DNA of 64,000 bases from Manganibacter manganicus (GCF_002075885.1 NZ_MDET01000010.1:47510-111509), one strand, 5' to 3'; counted from the stretch's first letter, positions 8,614-18,664 are shown. Program-made: numbers and translations. The notes: generated by a model from the letters alone, not told the origin.

Positions 8614-9078
8614 TCAGGCAGCGTGTGAGGCCTGTGTGTCCGACAAGAGCGCATGGATCGCGGCAGCGTCACGCGTACCCCGGATTTTGGCCACCGTATC
8701 GCTGTCGCGCAGTACGCGTGCAATGCGCGACAGCGCCTTGAGGTGATCGGCGCCAGCCCCTTCCGGCGCCAGAAGCAGAAATACGAGATCGACCGGTTGG
8801 TCGTCCAGAGCTTCGAAATCGACCGGCGTCTCCAGCCGCGCGAAAACGCCGCTGATATGGTTCACGCCAACCAGTTTGCCATGCGGAATGGCAATACCAT
8901 TGCCGACGCCCGTCGAACCAAGCCGTTCGCGCTGCAGGATCGTCTCGAACACGTCGCGTTCCGGAATACCCACGATCGCGGCGGCCTTTTCGGAAAGCAT
9001 CTGCAGAAGCTGCTTCTTGGAGTTGGCCTTGACGGCCGGCATGATCGCCGAAACGTCGAGCAGATCAGTCAAATCCAT
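8614..9078 (-). CDS. ptsN: PTS IIA-like nitrogen regulatory protein (EIIA-Ntr)
   Basis: A 154-aa single-domain IIA-Ntr protein. The phosphorylatable histidine is H66 in GIAIPHGK, and the usual flanks (ERLGSTGVGNG before, VDLVFLLLAPEG after) are intact. It receives phosphate from the EINtr-NPr relay and signals nitrogen and potassium status by protein contacts; it does not transport sugar. It is the last gene of the rpoN-hpf-ptsN series, the conserved order in proteobacteria, 51 bases after hpf and followed by a terminator at 8551. Confidence 0.96.
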   Translation of the reverse strand: MDLTDLLDVSAIMPAVKANSKKQLLQMLSEKAAAIVGIPERDVFETILQRERLGSTGVGNGIAIPHGKLVGVNHISGVFARLETPVDFEALDDQPVDLVFLLLAPEGAGADHLKALSRIARVLRDSDTVAKIRGTRDAAAIHALLSDTQASHAA

Positions 9079-9129
9079 GCTGAAATCCCTTCTTCGCCTG
9101 CCTGCCGCCCTGTTGAGGGCAGCCGGGCC

Positions 9130-9714
9130 TTATCCCTGCGCGACCTTTGTGGTCGAGGGGTCGATCCAGCCGATGTTCCCGTCAGGCCGGCGATAGACGA
9201 TGTTCAGATGCTCGTTCCCGGCATTACGGAAGACGAAGACAGGGCTGTCCTTGGTGTCGAGTTCGATAACCGCCGAGGCGACCGACATGGTTTTCAGGAC
9301 CATTGTCGTTTCCGCTACGATTGCCGGGGCAAAATCTTCCGGAACGTCCTGATCGTCATCGGCCAGAGGCGCCATGACCGCATAGGCGATATCGGTGCCT
9401 TCGTCATTGGCGGCACCGGAACTGTGCGACTTCAAGCGGCGCTTATAGCGCCTTAGACGCTTTTCCAGGCGCTCAGCCGCCGCCTCGAACGCCGGGATGG
9501 CATCCAGCGCCTCGCCTGCCGCTTGCAATGACACGCCGGAATCGAGCCGCACCATGCAATCGGCACTGAACCGGGACGCAGACTTGATGATGGTGACATG
9601 GCCGGAAAAGCCTCGATCGAAATATTTCCCGATTGCATCCTCGATCCGCTCGTTGATGCGCGTACGCAGCGCGTCGCCGATATCCATATGTTTTCCCGCT
9701 ATGCGCAGTACCAT
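9130..9714 (-). CDS. hpf: Long-form ribosome hibernation promoting factor
   Basis: A 194-aa protein with the N-terminal HPF/RaiA fold (residues 1-105; LRIAGKHMDIGDALR start, basic RRYKRRLKSH end) and a C-terminal domain from about 135 (VFVFRNAGNEHLNIVYRRPDGNIGWIDP). The extra C-terminal domain marks the long form, which joins 70S ribosomes into 100S dimers during stationary phase or starvation. It sits between rpoN and ptsN; the 258 bases between rpoN and hpf leave room for its own promoter, but no strong match was recognised. Confidence 0.95.
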   Translation of the reverse strand: MVLRIAGKHMDIGDALRTRINERIEDAIGKYFDRGFSGHVTIIKSASRFSADCMVRLDSGVSLQAAGEALDAIPAFEAAAERLEKRLRRYKRRLKSHSSGAANDEGTDIAYAVMAPLADDDQDVPEDFAPAIVAETTMVLKTMSVASAVIELDTKDSPVFVFRNAGNEHLNIVYRRPDGNIGWIDPSTTKVAQG

Positions 9715-9972
9715 GTGAATACTGACCTTTTCTGCTCAGGCTTCGATTGTTCGGAGTTTATACCCGTGGTCCGTGCGTACAAGCTTTGCGACGCGTCATG
9801 CGCCGATTTTACGTCCGAACATTCACGACAGTCACACCGCCCCGCATTGACGCCACGGCGGGCAATCCACATGCGAGCGCCATGCTCACCTCATGCGGGC
9901 GGGCTTCTAGACACTTCCCCATGGCTTGTCAACGAAGCGCGAAGCCTGTGGAAAAACGCTATGTTTGCCGAT

Positions 9973-11511
9973 TCAGCGACCGACACCGGCCAAAGCGCGT
10001 TTTTCACGTCGGCGCTGCACGGAAGACGCGATATTCATGGCTTCCCGATATTTGGCCACCGTGCGCCGGGCAATATCGATGTCATCGGCTTGCAGCGCCT
10101 CGACGATCGCGTCGTCGGACAAAATCTTTTCCGGTTTCTCGCCCTCGATCATTTGCCGGATGCGGTCACGCACCGCTTCCGACGAATGAGCTGCGCCGCC
10201 ATCGGCCGCAGCAATCGACGCGGTGAAGAAATAGCGCAATTCGAACACGCCACGCGGCGTTAGCATGTATTTGTTGGCCGTCACCCGGCTGATTGTCGAT
10301 TCATGCATGCCGATGGCATCCGCCACCGTCTTCAAATTCAGCGGCTTCAGATGACGCACACCATGAATGAGGAAGGCATCCTGCTGGCGCACGATCTCAG
10401 ACGCCACCTTGAGGATGGTTTTCGCCCGCTGGTCGAGGCTGCGCGTCAGCCAATTGGCGTTTTGGGAACATTCGGCCAGGAAATCCTTTTCCGCCTGATC
10501 CTTCGCGCCGCGCGACACACGCGCAAAATAGACCTGATCGACCAGAACGCGCGGCAGGGTCGCTGGATTGAGTTCCACGGCCCAACCACCGTCACCGGCC
10601 GCGCGCACCTCTACATCAGCCACGATCAGGTCGCTGGCTCCGCCGGCAAAGGCCATGCCGGGTCGCGGATCGAGCGCGCGAATGTCAGCCAACATGTCCA
10701 GCAAGTCCTCTTCGTCGACGCCGCAAATGCGTTTCAACGCCTGGAAATCGCGCCGCGCCAGAAGGTCGAGGCGGGCAAGAAGCGCCTGCATCGCCGGATC
10801 GAGCCGATCGTGCGCGGCCAGCTGGAGAGCAAGGCACTCGGCCAGATCGCGAGCAAACAGGCCAGCCGGGTCGAATGCCTGACAGATGGAAAGCACTGCT
10901 TCCACAGTCGTTTCCTTGGCGCCGAGCCGTGCGGCGATCTCGGCAAGCTCGGCCCGCAGATACCCCGCCTCGTCCAGCCCATCGGCCAATTCCGCCGCGA
11001 TCAGCCGCGAAACGGGATCGGCGATAGTGAGCGCAATCTGCTCAGTCACGTGATCGCGCAGCGTCACCGGTGCGGCCGTTGTCTCGGCCATGTCAAGAAA
11101 GTCACCGGAACCTGGCAGTCCGGCTGGCGCGGACCTCCACTGTGCAGCAAGATTCGGACCAATGTGCTGACTGGCACCCGGATCATCCGGAAAAAGATTT
11201 TCCAACGAGCTATCCAGCCTCTCGGCGATGGCTTCGGAAGTCCAGGCCTCCTCCTTTTCGCCAGCGGCTGTGGATTCAAAGATGTCACCGCCGATCGAAT
11301 CGTCTGGTGTCTCAGCACGTTCCAGCAGTGGATTGCGCTCGATCTCCTCGTCGATGAAGCGCTCCAACTCGACACGGCTCATTTGCAGAAGCCGGATCGA
11401 CTGCAGCAGTTGCGGCGTCATCACCAGCGACTGCGACTGCCTGAGCTGCAATTTGGCCGTCAGCGCCATCGTCGAACCCGAATGCTTCAAGGCAAAAGAA
11501 GAAGCCGACAT
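9973..11511 (-). CDS. rpoN: RNA polymerase sigma-54 factor
   Basis: A 512-aa sigma-54. Region I is glutamine/leucine-rich (LQLRQSQSLVMTPQLLQSIRLLQMS), region II is acidic, and the RpoN box ARRTVAKYRE is at residues 481-490 with the preceding HTH-like region (MHESTISRVTANKYM). It recognises -24/-12 promoters and requires AAA+ activators. It lies 56 bases after lptB, probably in the lpt transcript. Length and all landmark regions are normal. Confidence 0.97.
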   Translation of the reverse strand: MSASSFALKHSGSTMALTAKLQLRQSQSLVMTPQLLQSIRLLQMSRVELERFIDEEIERNPLLERAETPDDSIGGDIFESTAAGEKEEAWTSEAIAERLDSSLENLFPDDPGASQHIGPNLAAQWRSAPAGLPGSGDFLDMAETTAAPVTLRDHVTEQIALTIADPVSRLIAAELADGLDEAGYLRAELAEIAARLGAKETTVEAVLSICQAFDPAGLFARDLAECLALQLAAHDRLDPAMQALLARLDLLARRDFQALKRICGVDEEDLLDMLADIRALDPRPGMAFAGGASDLIVADVEVRAAGDGGWAVELNPATLPRVLVDQVYFARVSRGAKDQAEKDFLAECSQNANWLTRSLDQRAKTILKVASEIVRQQDAFLIHGVRHLKPLNLKTVADAIGMHESTISRVTANKYMLTPRGVFELRYFFTASIAAADGGAAHSSEAVRDRIRQMIEGEKPEKILSDDAIVEALQADDIDIARRTVAKYREAMNIASSVQRRREKRALAGVGR

Positions 11512-11567
11512 AGAAACTGGCCCGACTTTTGCTTGTCAAGCACAAACGCAGCGCGACGCCGGTCAGT

Positions 11568-12380
11568 TTAAAGGGTAAAACCCTCGCCTAGATAGAGGCG
11601 TCGCACATCGACATTGGCCACGACTTCTTCGGGACGGCCGTGTGTCAGCACTTCCCCGGCATGAATGATATAGGCGCGGTCGATCAGGCCCAACGTCTCG
11701 CGCACATTATGGTCGGTAATCAGCACGCCGATGCCGCGCGCCGTTAAATGCCGCACCAATTGCTGGATATCGGCCACCGCGATCGGATCGATGCCGGCGA
11801 ATGGCTCGTCGAGCAGCATATAGGCCGGACGAGTCGCCAGCGCGCGGGCGATCTCAAGCCGCCGCCGCTCACCACCCGACAGCGACATTGAAGGTGCCTT
11901 GCGCAGATGGCTGATGTGAAACTCTTCGAGCAATTCGTCCAGACTCTTCTCGCGCTCCTTGCGGCTTTTCTCGATCACTTCGAGAACGGCGCGGATATTC
12001 TGTTCGACACTCAACCCCCGGAAAATCGAGGCTTCCTGCGGCAAATAGCCGATACCCAGACGCGCGCGCCGGTACATCGGCATCGAGGTCACGTCATAGC
12101 CGTCGATCTCGATAGCGCCTTCATCCACCGGCACCAGGCCCGTGACCATGTAAAAGCACGTCGTCTTGCCGGCGCCGTTCGGCCCGAGCAGACCGACAGC
12201 CTCGCCTGCCCGCACGCCGAGCGACACGCCGTTGACGACTTTGCGCCCCTTGTAGCTCTTGGTCAGGCCGCGTGCGATCAGCGTACCCTTGAGCTTGTCG
12301 GAGCCGGGTCGGGAAGCTGGCCCGGCCTTACCCCCGGCCGTTCGTTTCGCCAGTCCTGCTATGGAGAACGCCCCCATCAT
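11568..12380 (-). CDS. lptB: LPS export ABC transporter ATP-binding protein
   Basis: A 270-aa ATPase that drives lipopolysaccharide extraction from the inner membrane with LptFG. Walker A is GPNGAGKTT (66-74), signature LSGGERRR, Walker [11 protein letters not shown], followed by the LptB-typical [10 protein letters not shown]. About 30 residues precede the usual LptB start ([17 protein letters not shown]..), a basic extension seen in some alphaproteobacteria. Its ATG shares a base with the lptA stop (TAATG), so the two are translationally coupled. lptF and lptG are not in the window. Confidence 0.95.
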   Translation of the reverse strand: MMGAFSIAGLAKRTAGGKAGPASRPGSDKLKGTLIARGLTKSYKGRKVVNGVSLGVRAGEAVGLLGPNGAGKTTCFYMVTGLVPVDEGAIEIDGYDVTSMPMYRRARLGIGYLPQEASIFRGLSVEQNIRAVLEVIEKSRKEREKSLDELLEEFHISHLRKAPSMSLSGGERRRLEIARALATRPAYMLLDEPFAGIDPIAVADIQQLVRHLTARGIGVLITDHNVRETLGLIDRAYIIHAGEVLTHGRPEEVVANVDVRRLYLGEGFTL

Positions 12381-12979
12381 TATTTCTGGGAGTTCGGCGT
12401 CAGCGACATCATGACCCGGCCGCCACAGGCATCGACCTGTGCCAGCCCAGTCTTCATCTGCACGGTCAGCTTGCAGCCGACGAGAACATTCGGGCCCTGT
12501 GACAGCACGACCTTCTTGCCTGACAGAACCAGCACTTCCGTCTTCATGTCGAACGTGCCGCGATCCCCGGTCGCGACCTGGTCGTTCGACTTGATATAAA
12601 CCTTGTCGTCCACCTCGATATGATCGATGTTGGCCGAACCGGTCATTGCCGACCCCGCGCTTGCATTACCTTGGGTATCGCCCCCGGCGTCCGTACCGGC
12701 CTTGTCTTCGCCCTTTCCGTCCTTGACATAATAGACGAGCATCTTGCCGGCCTTGAGCAAAGTCGGCCCCTGCACGACACTGACATTGCCGGTAAAGATG
12801 GCCAGGCTCTGATCCTGATGAACCTCGAGCTTGTCGCTCTCGATCTGGATCGGCTTGTCGCCGCTCAGTTTTAACCCCGACATGCTGCTGGTGGTCGACT
12901 GGGCAAACGCCGGAACCGCCGCCACCAGCGACAGCGCGGAAACGAGCACCAGACGCCGCATAGAATTAGTGAACCCCAT
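12380..12979 (-). CDS. lptA: LPS transport periplasmic protein LptA (OstA-like)
   Basis: A 199-aa periplasmic protein bridging inner and outer membranes for LPS. The N-terminus [18 protein letters not shown] ends in a signal-peptidase site near AFAQS, and the OstA/LptA beta-jellyroll region follows ([24 protein letters not shown]). The start at 12979 overlaps the lptC stop by 14 bases and has GAGCGGAG upstream; a longer reading to 13039 lacks support, and 12961 is a shorter alternative. A Gly/Asp-rich insert is seen near residues 95-110. Confidence 0.92.
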   Translation of the reverse strand: MGFTNSMRRLVLVSALSLVAAVPAFAQSTTSSMSGLKLSGDKPIQIESDKLEVHQDQSLAIFTGNVSVVQGPTLLKAGKMLVYYVKDGKGEDKAGTDAGGDTQGNASAGSAMTGSANIDHIEVDDKVYIKSNDQVATGDRGTFDMKTEVLVLSGKKVVLSQGPNVLVGCKLTVQMKTGLAQVDACGGRVMMSLTPNSQK

Positions 12980-13685
12980 CTCCGCTCTCTTTCTTGTTGG
13001 CCGCCTTCGCCTTGGCGGGATAGATATTAACGTGCACATTGTCGTCGAAGATCAGCACCTTGCCGTGATCTTCCACCGTCATTGCATCGGCGGTAATCCG
13101 CGAATCCGGACGACTGATCTCCACGGGCTTATCGGTCTTCATATTGCCTTTGCCGATATCGAGAAAGGCCGATTGCAGTTTCACCACCAAGCCATCGCTG
13201 GTTTTCACCGTCACGTCCCGGTCCAGGTCGAGCGTATTGGTCTCCCGATTATAGATGCCATGCGGTGCATCGATCGCCGCCGTCGTCTTGGCATCGATCG
13301 GCAGTTTGGCGTCGATCCCCTCCAACTCGATAACATTTTCGTTCTTGGGATCCTGGATAGCGCGAAGGGCCGTCATGGAATAGGGAAGATTCTTCTTGGT
13401 CATCCCCTCCAGCTTCGGATTGGCCATCACCAGTTTGCCGTCCGAGAACGCACTGCCGTCCGCCTTTACCGGAATGGCGGCCGGCGTGACCAGATAGGAA
13501 TAGACCGGAAAGGCAATCGCGATGGCGACGGCAAGCAGCGGAACCGCGAATTTCAGCACGCGCACACGCCTGGAATGCCGCTGCGCCCGGCCAAAGGCAC
13601 TCGAACGTGCGGGCACGACGGCGGGGTCGGCTGCCGCGTTCAATACGTCATCGGCGTCGGCCATCTCGCTCGATCGCGCCAACAT
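12966..13685 (-). CDS. lptC: LPS export ABC transporter periplasmic protein LptC
   Basis: A 239-aa bitopic protein. A basic cytosolic N-terminus (about 45 residues) is followed by one membrane span (VLKFAVPLLAVAIAIAFPVY, about 43-62) and a periplasmic LptC/DUF1239 domain with KLVMANPKLEGM and an Asp-rich middle. It receives LPS from LptFG and passes it to LptA, encoded immediately downstream with a small overlap. It is the first gene of the lptCAB-rpoN-hpf-ptsN series. RNase D, commonly just upstream of lptC in related genomes, is instead found about 20 kb away at 33352. Confidence 0.9.
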   Translation of the reverse strand: MLARSSEMADADDVLNAAADPAVVPARSSAFGRAQRHSRRVRVLKFAVPLLAVAIAIAFPVYSYLVTPAAIPVKADGSAFSDGKLVMANPKLEGMTKKNLPYSMTALRAIQDPKNENVIELEGIDAKLPIDAKTTAAIDAPHGIYNRETNTLDLDRDVTVKTSDGLVVKLQSAFLDIGKGNMKTDKPVEISRPDSRITADAMTVEDHGKVLIFDDNVHVNIYPAKAKAANKKESGDGVH

Positions 13686-13798
13686 GAATACTTTTCCTTA
13701 ATTTTTCACCGGACGAATATCGTCCCATAGTTCGGTTCTCGAAAGTCTTTAAACACGAACGCGAGCAGAAAAACCGCAAAAATATGGCCTTATTCCAG

Positions 13799-13829
13799 GA
13801 TCAAGCGCCCTCACGGGGGACGCTTGATC
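13799..13829. repeat. Inverted repeat in the lptC-sppA divergent spacer
   Basis: GATCAAGCG (13799-13807) and CGCTTGATC (13821-13829) are perfect arms around a 13-base GC-rich loop. There is no adjacent T-run. Lying between divergent genes it could be an operator or a repetitive element; no match to a known regulator was recognised. Confidence 0.45.
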
Positions 13830-13951
13830 GAGAAACGCATACACTATCGGTCGTCAGGTTTCGAGCCCCTGCCCTGCGTGCCTGAAACCGGTAGCCGTTG
13901 ACGAGCGCATGTTCTAGAACCATGTCTGGCTGCCGAACATGAGGTTTGAGC

Positions 13952-14908
13952 ATGGCATTGAGAGCCGACGATTTGATCGACCGCCGCCGTTTGCGGCGCA
14001 AACTTACCTTCTGGCGCGCCCTCGCGACGCTCATCGTGGCGCTATGCCTGGTCGCGTTCGGATTCTGGTTCTATGAGGGTGAGAGCGGCGCCAAGTCCGT
14101 CGATCACATCGCCAAGGTCAAGATCGAAGGCACGATCACCCAGGATGACGAGTTGCTGCGGCGGCTGGAAGCGATCCGCAAATCGCCGCGCGTCAAGGGC
14201 GTCATCCTGGCCATCAATTCACCCGGCGGCACCACAACCGGCGGTGAAACCACTTTCGAGGAAATCCGCAAACTGGCCGCCGAAAAGCCGGTCGCCGCCG
14301 AGGTCGGTACTCTAGCCGCATCCGCCGCCTATATGATCGCCAGTGCCACCGACCATATAGTCGCGCACAAGTCCTCCATCGTCGGCTCGATCGGCGTGCT
14401 GATCGAATATCCCGACATTACCGGCCTGATGGACAAGCTGGGCATCAAACTGGAGGCGATCAAATCCTCACCGCTCAAGGCCGAGCCTTCACCTTTCACG
14501 CCGACATCGGACGCTGCGCGCGAAATGGTGCGCAAGCTCATAATGGACAGCTATGATTGGTTCGTCAGCCTTGTCGCCGAGCGTCGTCATATGAGCCGCG
14601 AACAGGTGCTTGAACTAGCCGACGGCTCGATCTTTACCGGCCGCCAGGCACTCGCCAACAAGTTGATCGATGCCGTAGGCGGCGAGGACGAGGCGGTCGC
14701 ATGGCTGGCTACCAAGGGTGTTGATCCGAAAATCAAGGTCGTCGAATGGAAAGATACCGAAAGCGGCGGCGGGTTCCTGTTCTCCAAGGCCGTTGTCAAA
14801 ACCCTAGGCCGCGTGTTCGGTCTTTCCGACCCAACCGGCGACATCCTTCGTGAATTGGGTAGGGATCGCTTGTTCCTTGACGGTCTGGTTTCGGTCTGGC
14901 ACCCTTGA
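13952..14908 (+). CDS. sppA: Signal peptide peptidase SppA (short form, S49 family)
   Basis: A 318-aa membrane-anchored serine protease degrading cleaved signal peptides. One membrane span lies near residues 25-43 (LATLIVALCLVAFGFWFY). The S49 nucleophile is in GTLAASAAYMIAS, and the general-base Lys is in SSPLKAEPSPF. It is the short 36-kDa bacterial type with a single S49 domain. The ATG at 13952 has GAGG 7 bases upstream; a TTG six bases earlier is less likely. It starts a long plus-strand run through lspA. Confidence 0.93.
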   Translation: MALRADDLIDRRRLRRKLTFWRALATLIVALCLVAFGFWFYEGESGAKSVDHIAKVKIEGTITQDDELLRRLEAIRKSPRVKGVILAINSPGGTTTGGETTFEEIRKLAAEKPVAAEVGTLAASAAYMIASATDHIVAHKSSIVGSIGVLIEYPDITGLMDKLGIKLEAIKSSPLKAEPSPFTPTSDAAREMVRKLIMDSYDWFVSLVAERRHMSREQVLELADGSIFTGRQALANKLIDAVGGEDEAVAWLATKGVDPKIKVVEWKDTESGGGFLFSKAVVKTLGRVFGLSDPTGDILRELGRDRLFLDGLVSVWHP

Positions 14909-14988
14909 CAGGGTTCCGGCGAGAGTGAAAAAAGCAAATAAAATCATTCGCATATTTTTGTCCGCACCGTTTCTGAGGGACCGCTCGC

Positions 14989-15273
14989 ATGATCAAGTCC
15001 GAACTTGTGCAAATCATCGCATCGCGCAATCCGCATCTGTTCCTGCGTGACGTCGAAAACATAGTCGGCGCCGTTTTCGACGAAATCACCGAAGCGCTCG
15101 CCGAAGGCAATCGCGTCGAACTGCGTGGCTTCGGCGCCTTTTCGGTGAAAAACCGCCCCCCTCGCACCGGCCGCAACCCCCGCACCGGCGAATCTGTCGA
15201 GGTCGAGGAGAAATGGGTACCGTTCTTCAAGACCGGCAAGGAATTGCGCGAAAAGCTGAACATGGACAAATAG
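14989..15273 (+). CDS. ihfB: Integration host factor subunit beta
   Basis: A 94-aa DNA-bending protein. The HU/IHF fold is complete: helical N-terminus [14 protein letters not shown], then [22 protein letters not shown], the beta-arm with the DNA-intercalating proline. C-terminal [15 protein letters not shown] is typical of IhfB. It forms a heterodimer with IhfA (not in window) and assists sigma-54 activation among other roles. It is positioned 80 bases after sppA, a neighbour pair conserved in rhizobia. Confidence 0.95.
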   Translation: MIKSELVQIIASRNPHLFLRDVENIVGAVFDEITEALAEGNRVELRGFGAFSVKNRPPRTGRNPRTGESVEVEEKWVPFFKTGKELREKLNMDK

Positions 15274-15308
15274 GGGCGCGAACCCTGATCGGCACGGAAA
15301 AGGGCATC

Positions 15309-15644
15309 ATGTTCAGGCGTTTTTTGCTCATCGTCATTCTGGTGCCGCTGGCGGTCATCCTCATTGCGCTGGCGGTTGCCAATCGCCAGATGGTTGCTTT
15401 CACGCTTGACCCGTTCAATCCGGGCAACCCGGCGCTGACGCTTACCCTGCCCCTCTTCATCTTCTTGTTCCTGATGCTGGTGATCGGCATGGTCATCGGC
15501 GCGGCCGTCACCTGGCTCCGGCAGGGGCGTTATCGCAAGCAGGCACGCCAGCGCGGCGTGGAAGCCGAGAACCTGCGCCAGGCTATCAAAAGGGCACCTG
15601 CGGCACCGTCGCAAGCCGCCATTCCACCTGGTCCGCCGGCATAG
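15309..15644 (+). CDS. LapA/DUF1049 domain inner-membrane protein
   Basis: A 111-aa protein with two membrane spans (LLIVILVPLAVILIALAVA near 5-25 and LPLFIFLFLMLVIGMVIGA near 45-66) separated by ANRQMVAFTLDPFNP, the pattern of the LPS-assembly-protein-A/DUF1049 family. The tail is basic, then Pro/Ala-rich. The ATG at 15309 begins 35 bases after ihfB. E. coli LapA with LapB tunes LpxC turnover; no lapB is present here, so only family membership is claimed. Confidence 0.8.
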   Translation: MFRRFLLIVILVPLAVILIALAVANRQMVAFTLDPFNPGNPALTLTLPLFIFLFLMLVIGMVIGAAVTWLRQGRYRKQARQRGVEAENLRQAIKRAPAAPSQAAIPPGPPA

Positions 15645-15673
15645 ACCGGGTGAATCGCTTTACGGAGACCACC

Positions 15674-16639
15674 ATGCTTACCATTTCGGCCGCCGACGTC
15701 GATCGCGCGCTCACATTTCCCGGCCTCGTCGAAACGCTGCGCACGGCCTTCCGCGAGGGCGCCGTCCAGCCTGTGCGCCATCATCACACTGTCGAACGCA
15801 TAAAAGGCGCGGATTCCACCTTGCTGCTGATGCCGGCATGGACCAATTTCCAGGCTGAGGGCGCTTCAAGGCAGGGCCATATCGGCGTCAAGATCGTCAC
15901 CGTCTCGCCCGACAACAACGCCATTGGGAAACCCGCCGTGATGGGTCTCTATCTGCTGCTGGAGGGCGTAACTGGCGAACCCTGCGCGCTGATCGACGGT
16001 CAACGGCTAACGCAATGGCGCACAGCCTGCGCTTCGGCGCTCGCCGCCTCCTGGCTTGCCCGCGAGGATTCGGCGCGCCTGCTTGTTATCGGCGCTGGTG
16101 CCGTGGCGCAATTCCTGGCGCGCGCCCATGCGGCTGTCCGTCCGATCGAAACCATCCGCATATGGAACCGCACGACCGCCAATACGGCGAAACTCGTGGA
16201 ACAACTTCGCTCCGAAGGCCTCAATGCCGAGGCAGCCTCAGACCTCGACGCGGAATTGGCCGAGGCCGATATCGTCGCGTCCGCCACCATCTCGCCTACC
16301 CCGCTGATCAAGGGCGCGCTGCTGAAGTCTGGCACCCATGTCGATCTGGTCGGCGGCTTCACGCCGGAACTGCGCGAGGCCGACGACGACGCCATCCGGC
16401 GTGCCCGCGTCTATGTCGACACCCGCGCCGGCGCCACCAAGGAAGCGGGCGACATCGTGCAGCCGCTGGCGTCGGGTGTTTTGAAGCCGGAAGCGATCGT
16501 CGGCGATCTCGCCGAACTGGCACGCGGCGAGAAAAAGGGTCGTGAAAGCGCCGGCGAGATCACTCTGTTCAAATCGGTCGGCGCTGCGCTGGAAGACCTT
16601 GCCGCTGGCATCGCCGTCTACCGCGCACTCAAATCCTGA
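15674..16639 (+). CDS. Ornithine cyclodeaminase / mu-crystallin family protein
   Basis: A 321-aa NAD(P)-binding protein. The Rossmann motif VIGAGAVAQFLARAH is near residues 137-151, and the family blocks HIGVKIVTVSPDNN, INGQRLT-like LIDGQRLTQWRTA and DLVGGFTPELREADD are present. Family members deaminate ornithine to proline or act as delta-1-pyrroline-2-carboxylate/imine reductases or alanine dehydrogenases, so the exact reaction is open. The ATG at 15674 has CGGAGA at good spacing; a GTG 24 bases upstream is less likely. Confidence 0.85.
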   Translation: MLTISAADVDRALTFPGLVETLRTAFREGAVQPVRHHHTVERIKGADSTLLLMPAWTNFQAEGASRQGHIGVKIVTVSPDNNAIGKPAVMGLYLLLEGVTGEPCALIDGQRLTQWRTACASALAASWLAREDSARLLVIGAGAVAQFLARAHAAVRPIETIRIWNRTTANTAKLVEQLRSEGLNAEAASDLDAELAEADIVASATISPTPLIKGALLKSGTHVDLVGGFTPELREADDDAIRRARVYVDTRAGATKEAGDIVQPLASGVLKPEAIVGDLAELARGEKKGRESAGEITLFKSVGAALEDLAAGIAVYRALKS

Positions 16640-16740
16640 CGTCTGCCTCGGTCCGTCATTGCCCGCACATCCGCCTGTTTATTGCGTGGCCGAGTGGGCT
16701 ATGCCAAAAGCGGAGCCGACCGCTCTGGAGACGCCACGTC

Positions 16741-17823
16741 TTGAAACCTTCCCGCGACAGGAAAACGCGCGAAAAGCCAGCCCATGGGCAAAATCGTGCC
16801 GGCCATCGCCAGTCTCGTCCTGCCAAGGGAATTGCGCCACCGCCTGCAACGCACGATGTGCCGCGCGAAGACAGGCACACACAGCCGAAGGCTCCAGCAC
16901 GCCCAGTCATCCGCCGTCAGGGCGAGTTGCCCGCTGAACGCCTGCCAGTAATTCTCGAAGTGGCGCCCAATGACGATTATGCCCTGCTCGACAGCGGCGA
17001 TGGGCGCAAGCTGGAGCAATACGGTCCCTATCGCATCGTGCGGCCGGAGGGGCAAGCGATCTGGCAACCGGCATGGCCGCAAAAGGAGTGGGACCAGGCC
17101 GACGCCACCTTTACCGGCGATACCGACGAGGAAGGCATGGGCCGCTGGCGCTTTCCCAAGGCACCGCTTGGCGAGACGTGGCCGATGAAGCATGACGGCA
17201 TCGATTATCTCGGCCGCTTTACCTCATTTCGCCATGTCGGCGTCTTTCCCGAACAGGCCTCGCATTGGGACCACATGGCCGCGCTGATCACGCAAGCCAA
17301 CCGCCCGGTGAAGGTGTTGAACCTGTTCGGCTATACAGGCCTTGCCTCTCTCATAGCCGCGCGTGCCGGCGCAGAGGTGACCCATGTCGATGCCTCGAAA
17401 AAGGCAATCGGCTGGGCCCGGGAAAATCAGGAGATCGCGCGTCTCACAGACAAGCCGATCCGCTGGATCTGCGAGGACGCAATGAAATTCGCCGAGCGCG
17501 AGGAACGGCGCGGCAATGTCTATGACATCATCCTGTTCGACCCGCCCGCCTATGGACGCGGGCCGAAGGGTGAAGTGTGGCAGTTGTTCGAGGACCTGCC
17601 GGCGCTGACCGACATCTGCCGGTCGATCCTGACGCCGAAGCCGCTCGCGGTGGTGCTGACGGCCTATTCGATCCGCTCCTCCTTCTTCGCAATCCATGCG
17701 CTGATGCGCGACATCTTCGCCGACATGGGCGGGGTGGTGGAATCGGGCGAACTCATCATCCGCGAAAAATCGGCGGGCCGCGCGCTTTCGACATCCCTCT
17801 TCTCACGGTGGCTGGCAAAATGA
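16741..17823 (+). CDS. Class I SAM-dependent rRNA methyltransferase (RlmI/RlmK-like)
   Basis: A product of up to 360 aa. The catalytic half has the SAM-binding motif VLNLFGYTGLASLIAARAGA, acidic motif VTHVDASKKAIGWARENQ and FDPPAYGRGPKGE, as in 23S rRNA cytosine methyltransferases of the RlmI group. The N-terminal 60 residues are basic and low-complexity (Arg, Pro, Lys-rich) with no PUA domain visible. The start is uncertain: TTG at 16741 is the best upstream candidate, and translation could begin later. It overlaps the following methyltransferase gene by 4 bases (ATGA), so the two are coupled. Confidence 0.82.
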   Translation: MKPSRDRKTREKPAHGQNRAGHRQSRPAKGIAPPPATHDVPREDRHTQPKAPARPVIRRQGELPAERLPVILEVAPNDDYALLDSGDGRKLEQYGPYRIVRPEGQAIWQPAWPQKEWDQADATFTGDTDEEGMGRWRFPKAPLGETWPMKHDGIDYLGRFTSFRHVGVFPEQASHWDHMAALITQANRPVKVLNLFGYTGLASLIAARAGAEVTHVDASKKAIGWARENQEIARLTDKPIRWICEDAMKFAEREERRGNVYDIILFDPPAYGRGPKGEVWQLFEDLPALTDICRSILTPKPLAVVLTAYSIRSSFFAIHALMRDIFADMGGVVESGELIIREKSAGRALSTSLFSRWLAK

Positions 17824-18650
17824 GCGAGCATCGCGCAGTCGGCCGGGTGAAGGAAGTCACCAGCCTTTCAAACCCGCTGGTCAAGGACATCAAGGCGCTG
17901 GCGCTGAAGAAATTCCGTGACCAGCAGCATGCCTTCATGGCAGAGGGGCTGAAACTAGTCATCGACGCACTCGATCTCGGCTGGCAGATCAAGACCTTGA
18001 TTTTTGCCAAGGCCGGCATCGGCAATCAGGCGGTGGAGAAAGTGGCGGCACGCACGGTGGCCAGCGGCGGCGACGTACTGGAAGTGTCGGAGAAGGTGCT
18101 TTCAGCCATCACCCGCCGCGACAATCCGCAAATGGTGGTCGGCGTCTTTTCCCAGCAATTCATGGCCTTGAAGGACATTCGCCCCAAGGCGGGCGATGTC
18201 TGGGTCGTTCTCGACCGGGTGCGCGATCCCGGCAATCTCGGCACCATAATGCGCACGGTGGATGCTGTCGGCGCCAAGGGCATCATTCTCATTGGCGACA
18301 CCACCGACCCATTTGCGGTGGAAACGGTACGTGCCACCATGGGATCGGTGTTCGCCGTGCCGGTGACCAAGGCCACGTCCGAGCAATTCCTCGCTTGGCG
18401 CAAGGGCTTTAGCGGCCTCGTCGTCGGCACGCATCTGAAGGGCACGGTCGATTACCGCTCGGTCGATTTTTCGGGCAAGCCCGTCGTGCTCATGATGGGC
18501 AACGAACAGCAGGGCCTGCCCGACACGCTGGCCGAAAGCTGCGACCGGCTGTTGCGTATTCCGCAGGCCGGGCGCGCCGATTCGCTCAATCTCGCCATCG
18601 CCACCGGCGTCATGCTTTATGAAATCCGCCGTGACGCGCTGAAACTGTAG
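17820..18650 (+). CDS. TrmH/SpoU family RNA 2'-O-methyltransferase
   Basis: A 276-aa SPOUT enzyme. Residues 20-110 form the substrate-binding half ([28 protein letters not shown]). The trefoil-knot half has [36 protein letters not shown] and [22 protein letters not shown], the three SpoU motifs with Arg, Glu and Ser/Asn in place. It likely methylates a ribose in 23S rRNA or tRNA; the target is not identifiable. The ATG at 17820 overlaps the stop of the upstream methyltransferase. Confidence 0.92.
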   Translation: MSEHRAVGRVKEVTSLSNPLVKDIKALALKKFRDQQHAFMAEGLKLVIDALDLGWQIKTLIFAKAGIGNQAVEKVAARTVASGGDVLEVSEKVLSAITRRDNPQMVVGVFSQQFMALKDIRPKAGDVWVVLDRVRDPGNLGTIMRTVDAVGAKGIILIGDTTDPFAVETVRATMGSVFAVPVTKATSEQFLAWRKGFSGLVVGTHLKGTVDYRSVDFSGKPVVLMMGNEQQGLPDTLAESCDRLLRIPQAGRADSLNLAIATGVMLYEIRRDALKL

Positions 18651-18664
18651 GCCGTAGAGAAATC

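Noticed and set aside
10303..11571. 422-aa plus-strand frame opposite rpoN
   Set aside because: Arg/His-rich without any motif; rpoN on the other strand is complete with its RpoN box.
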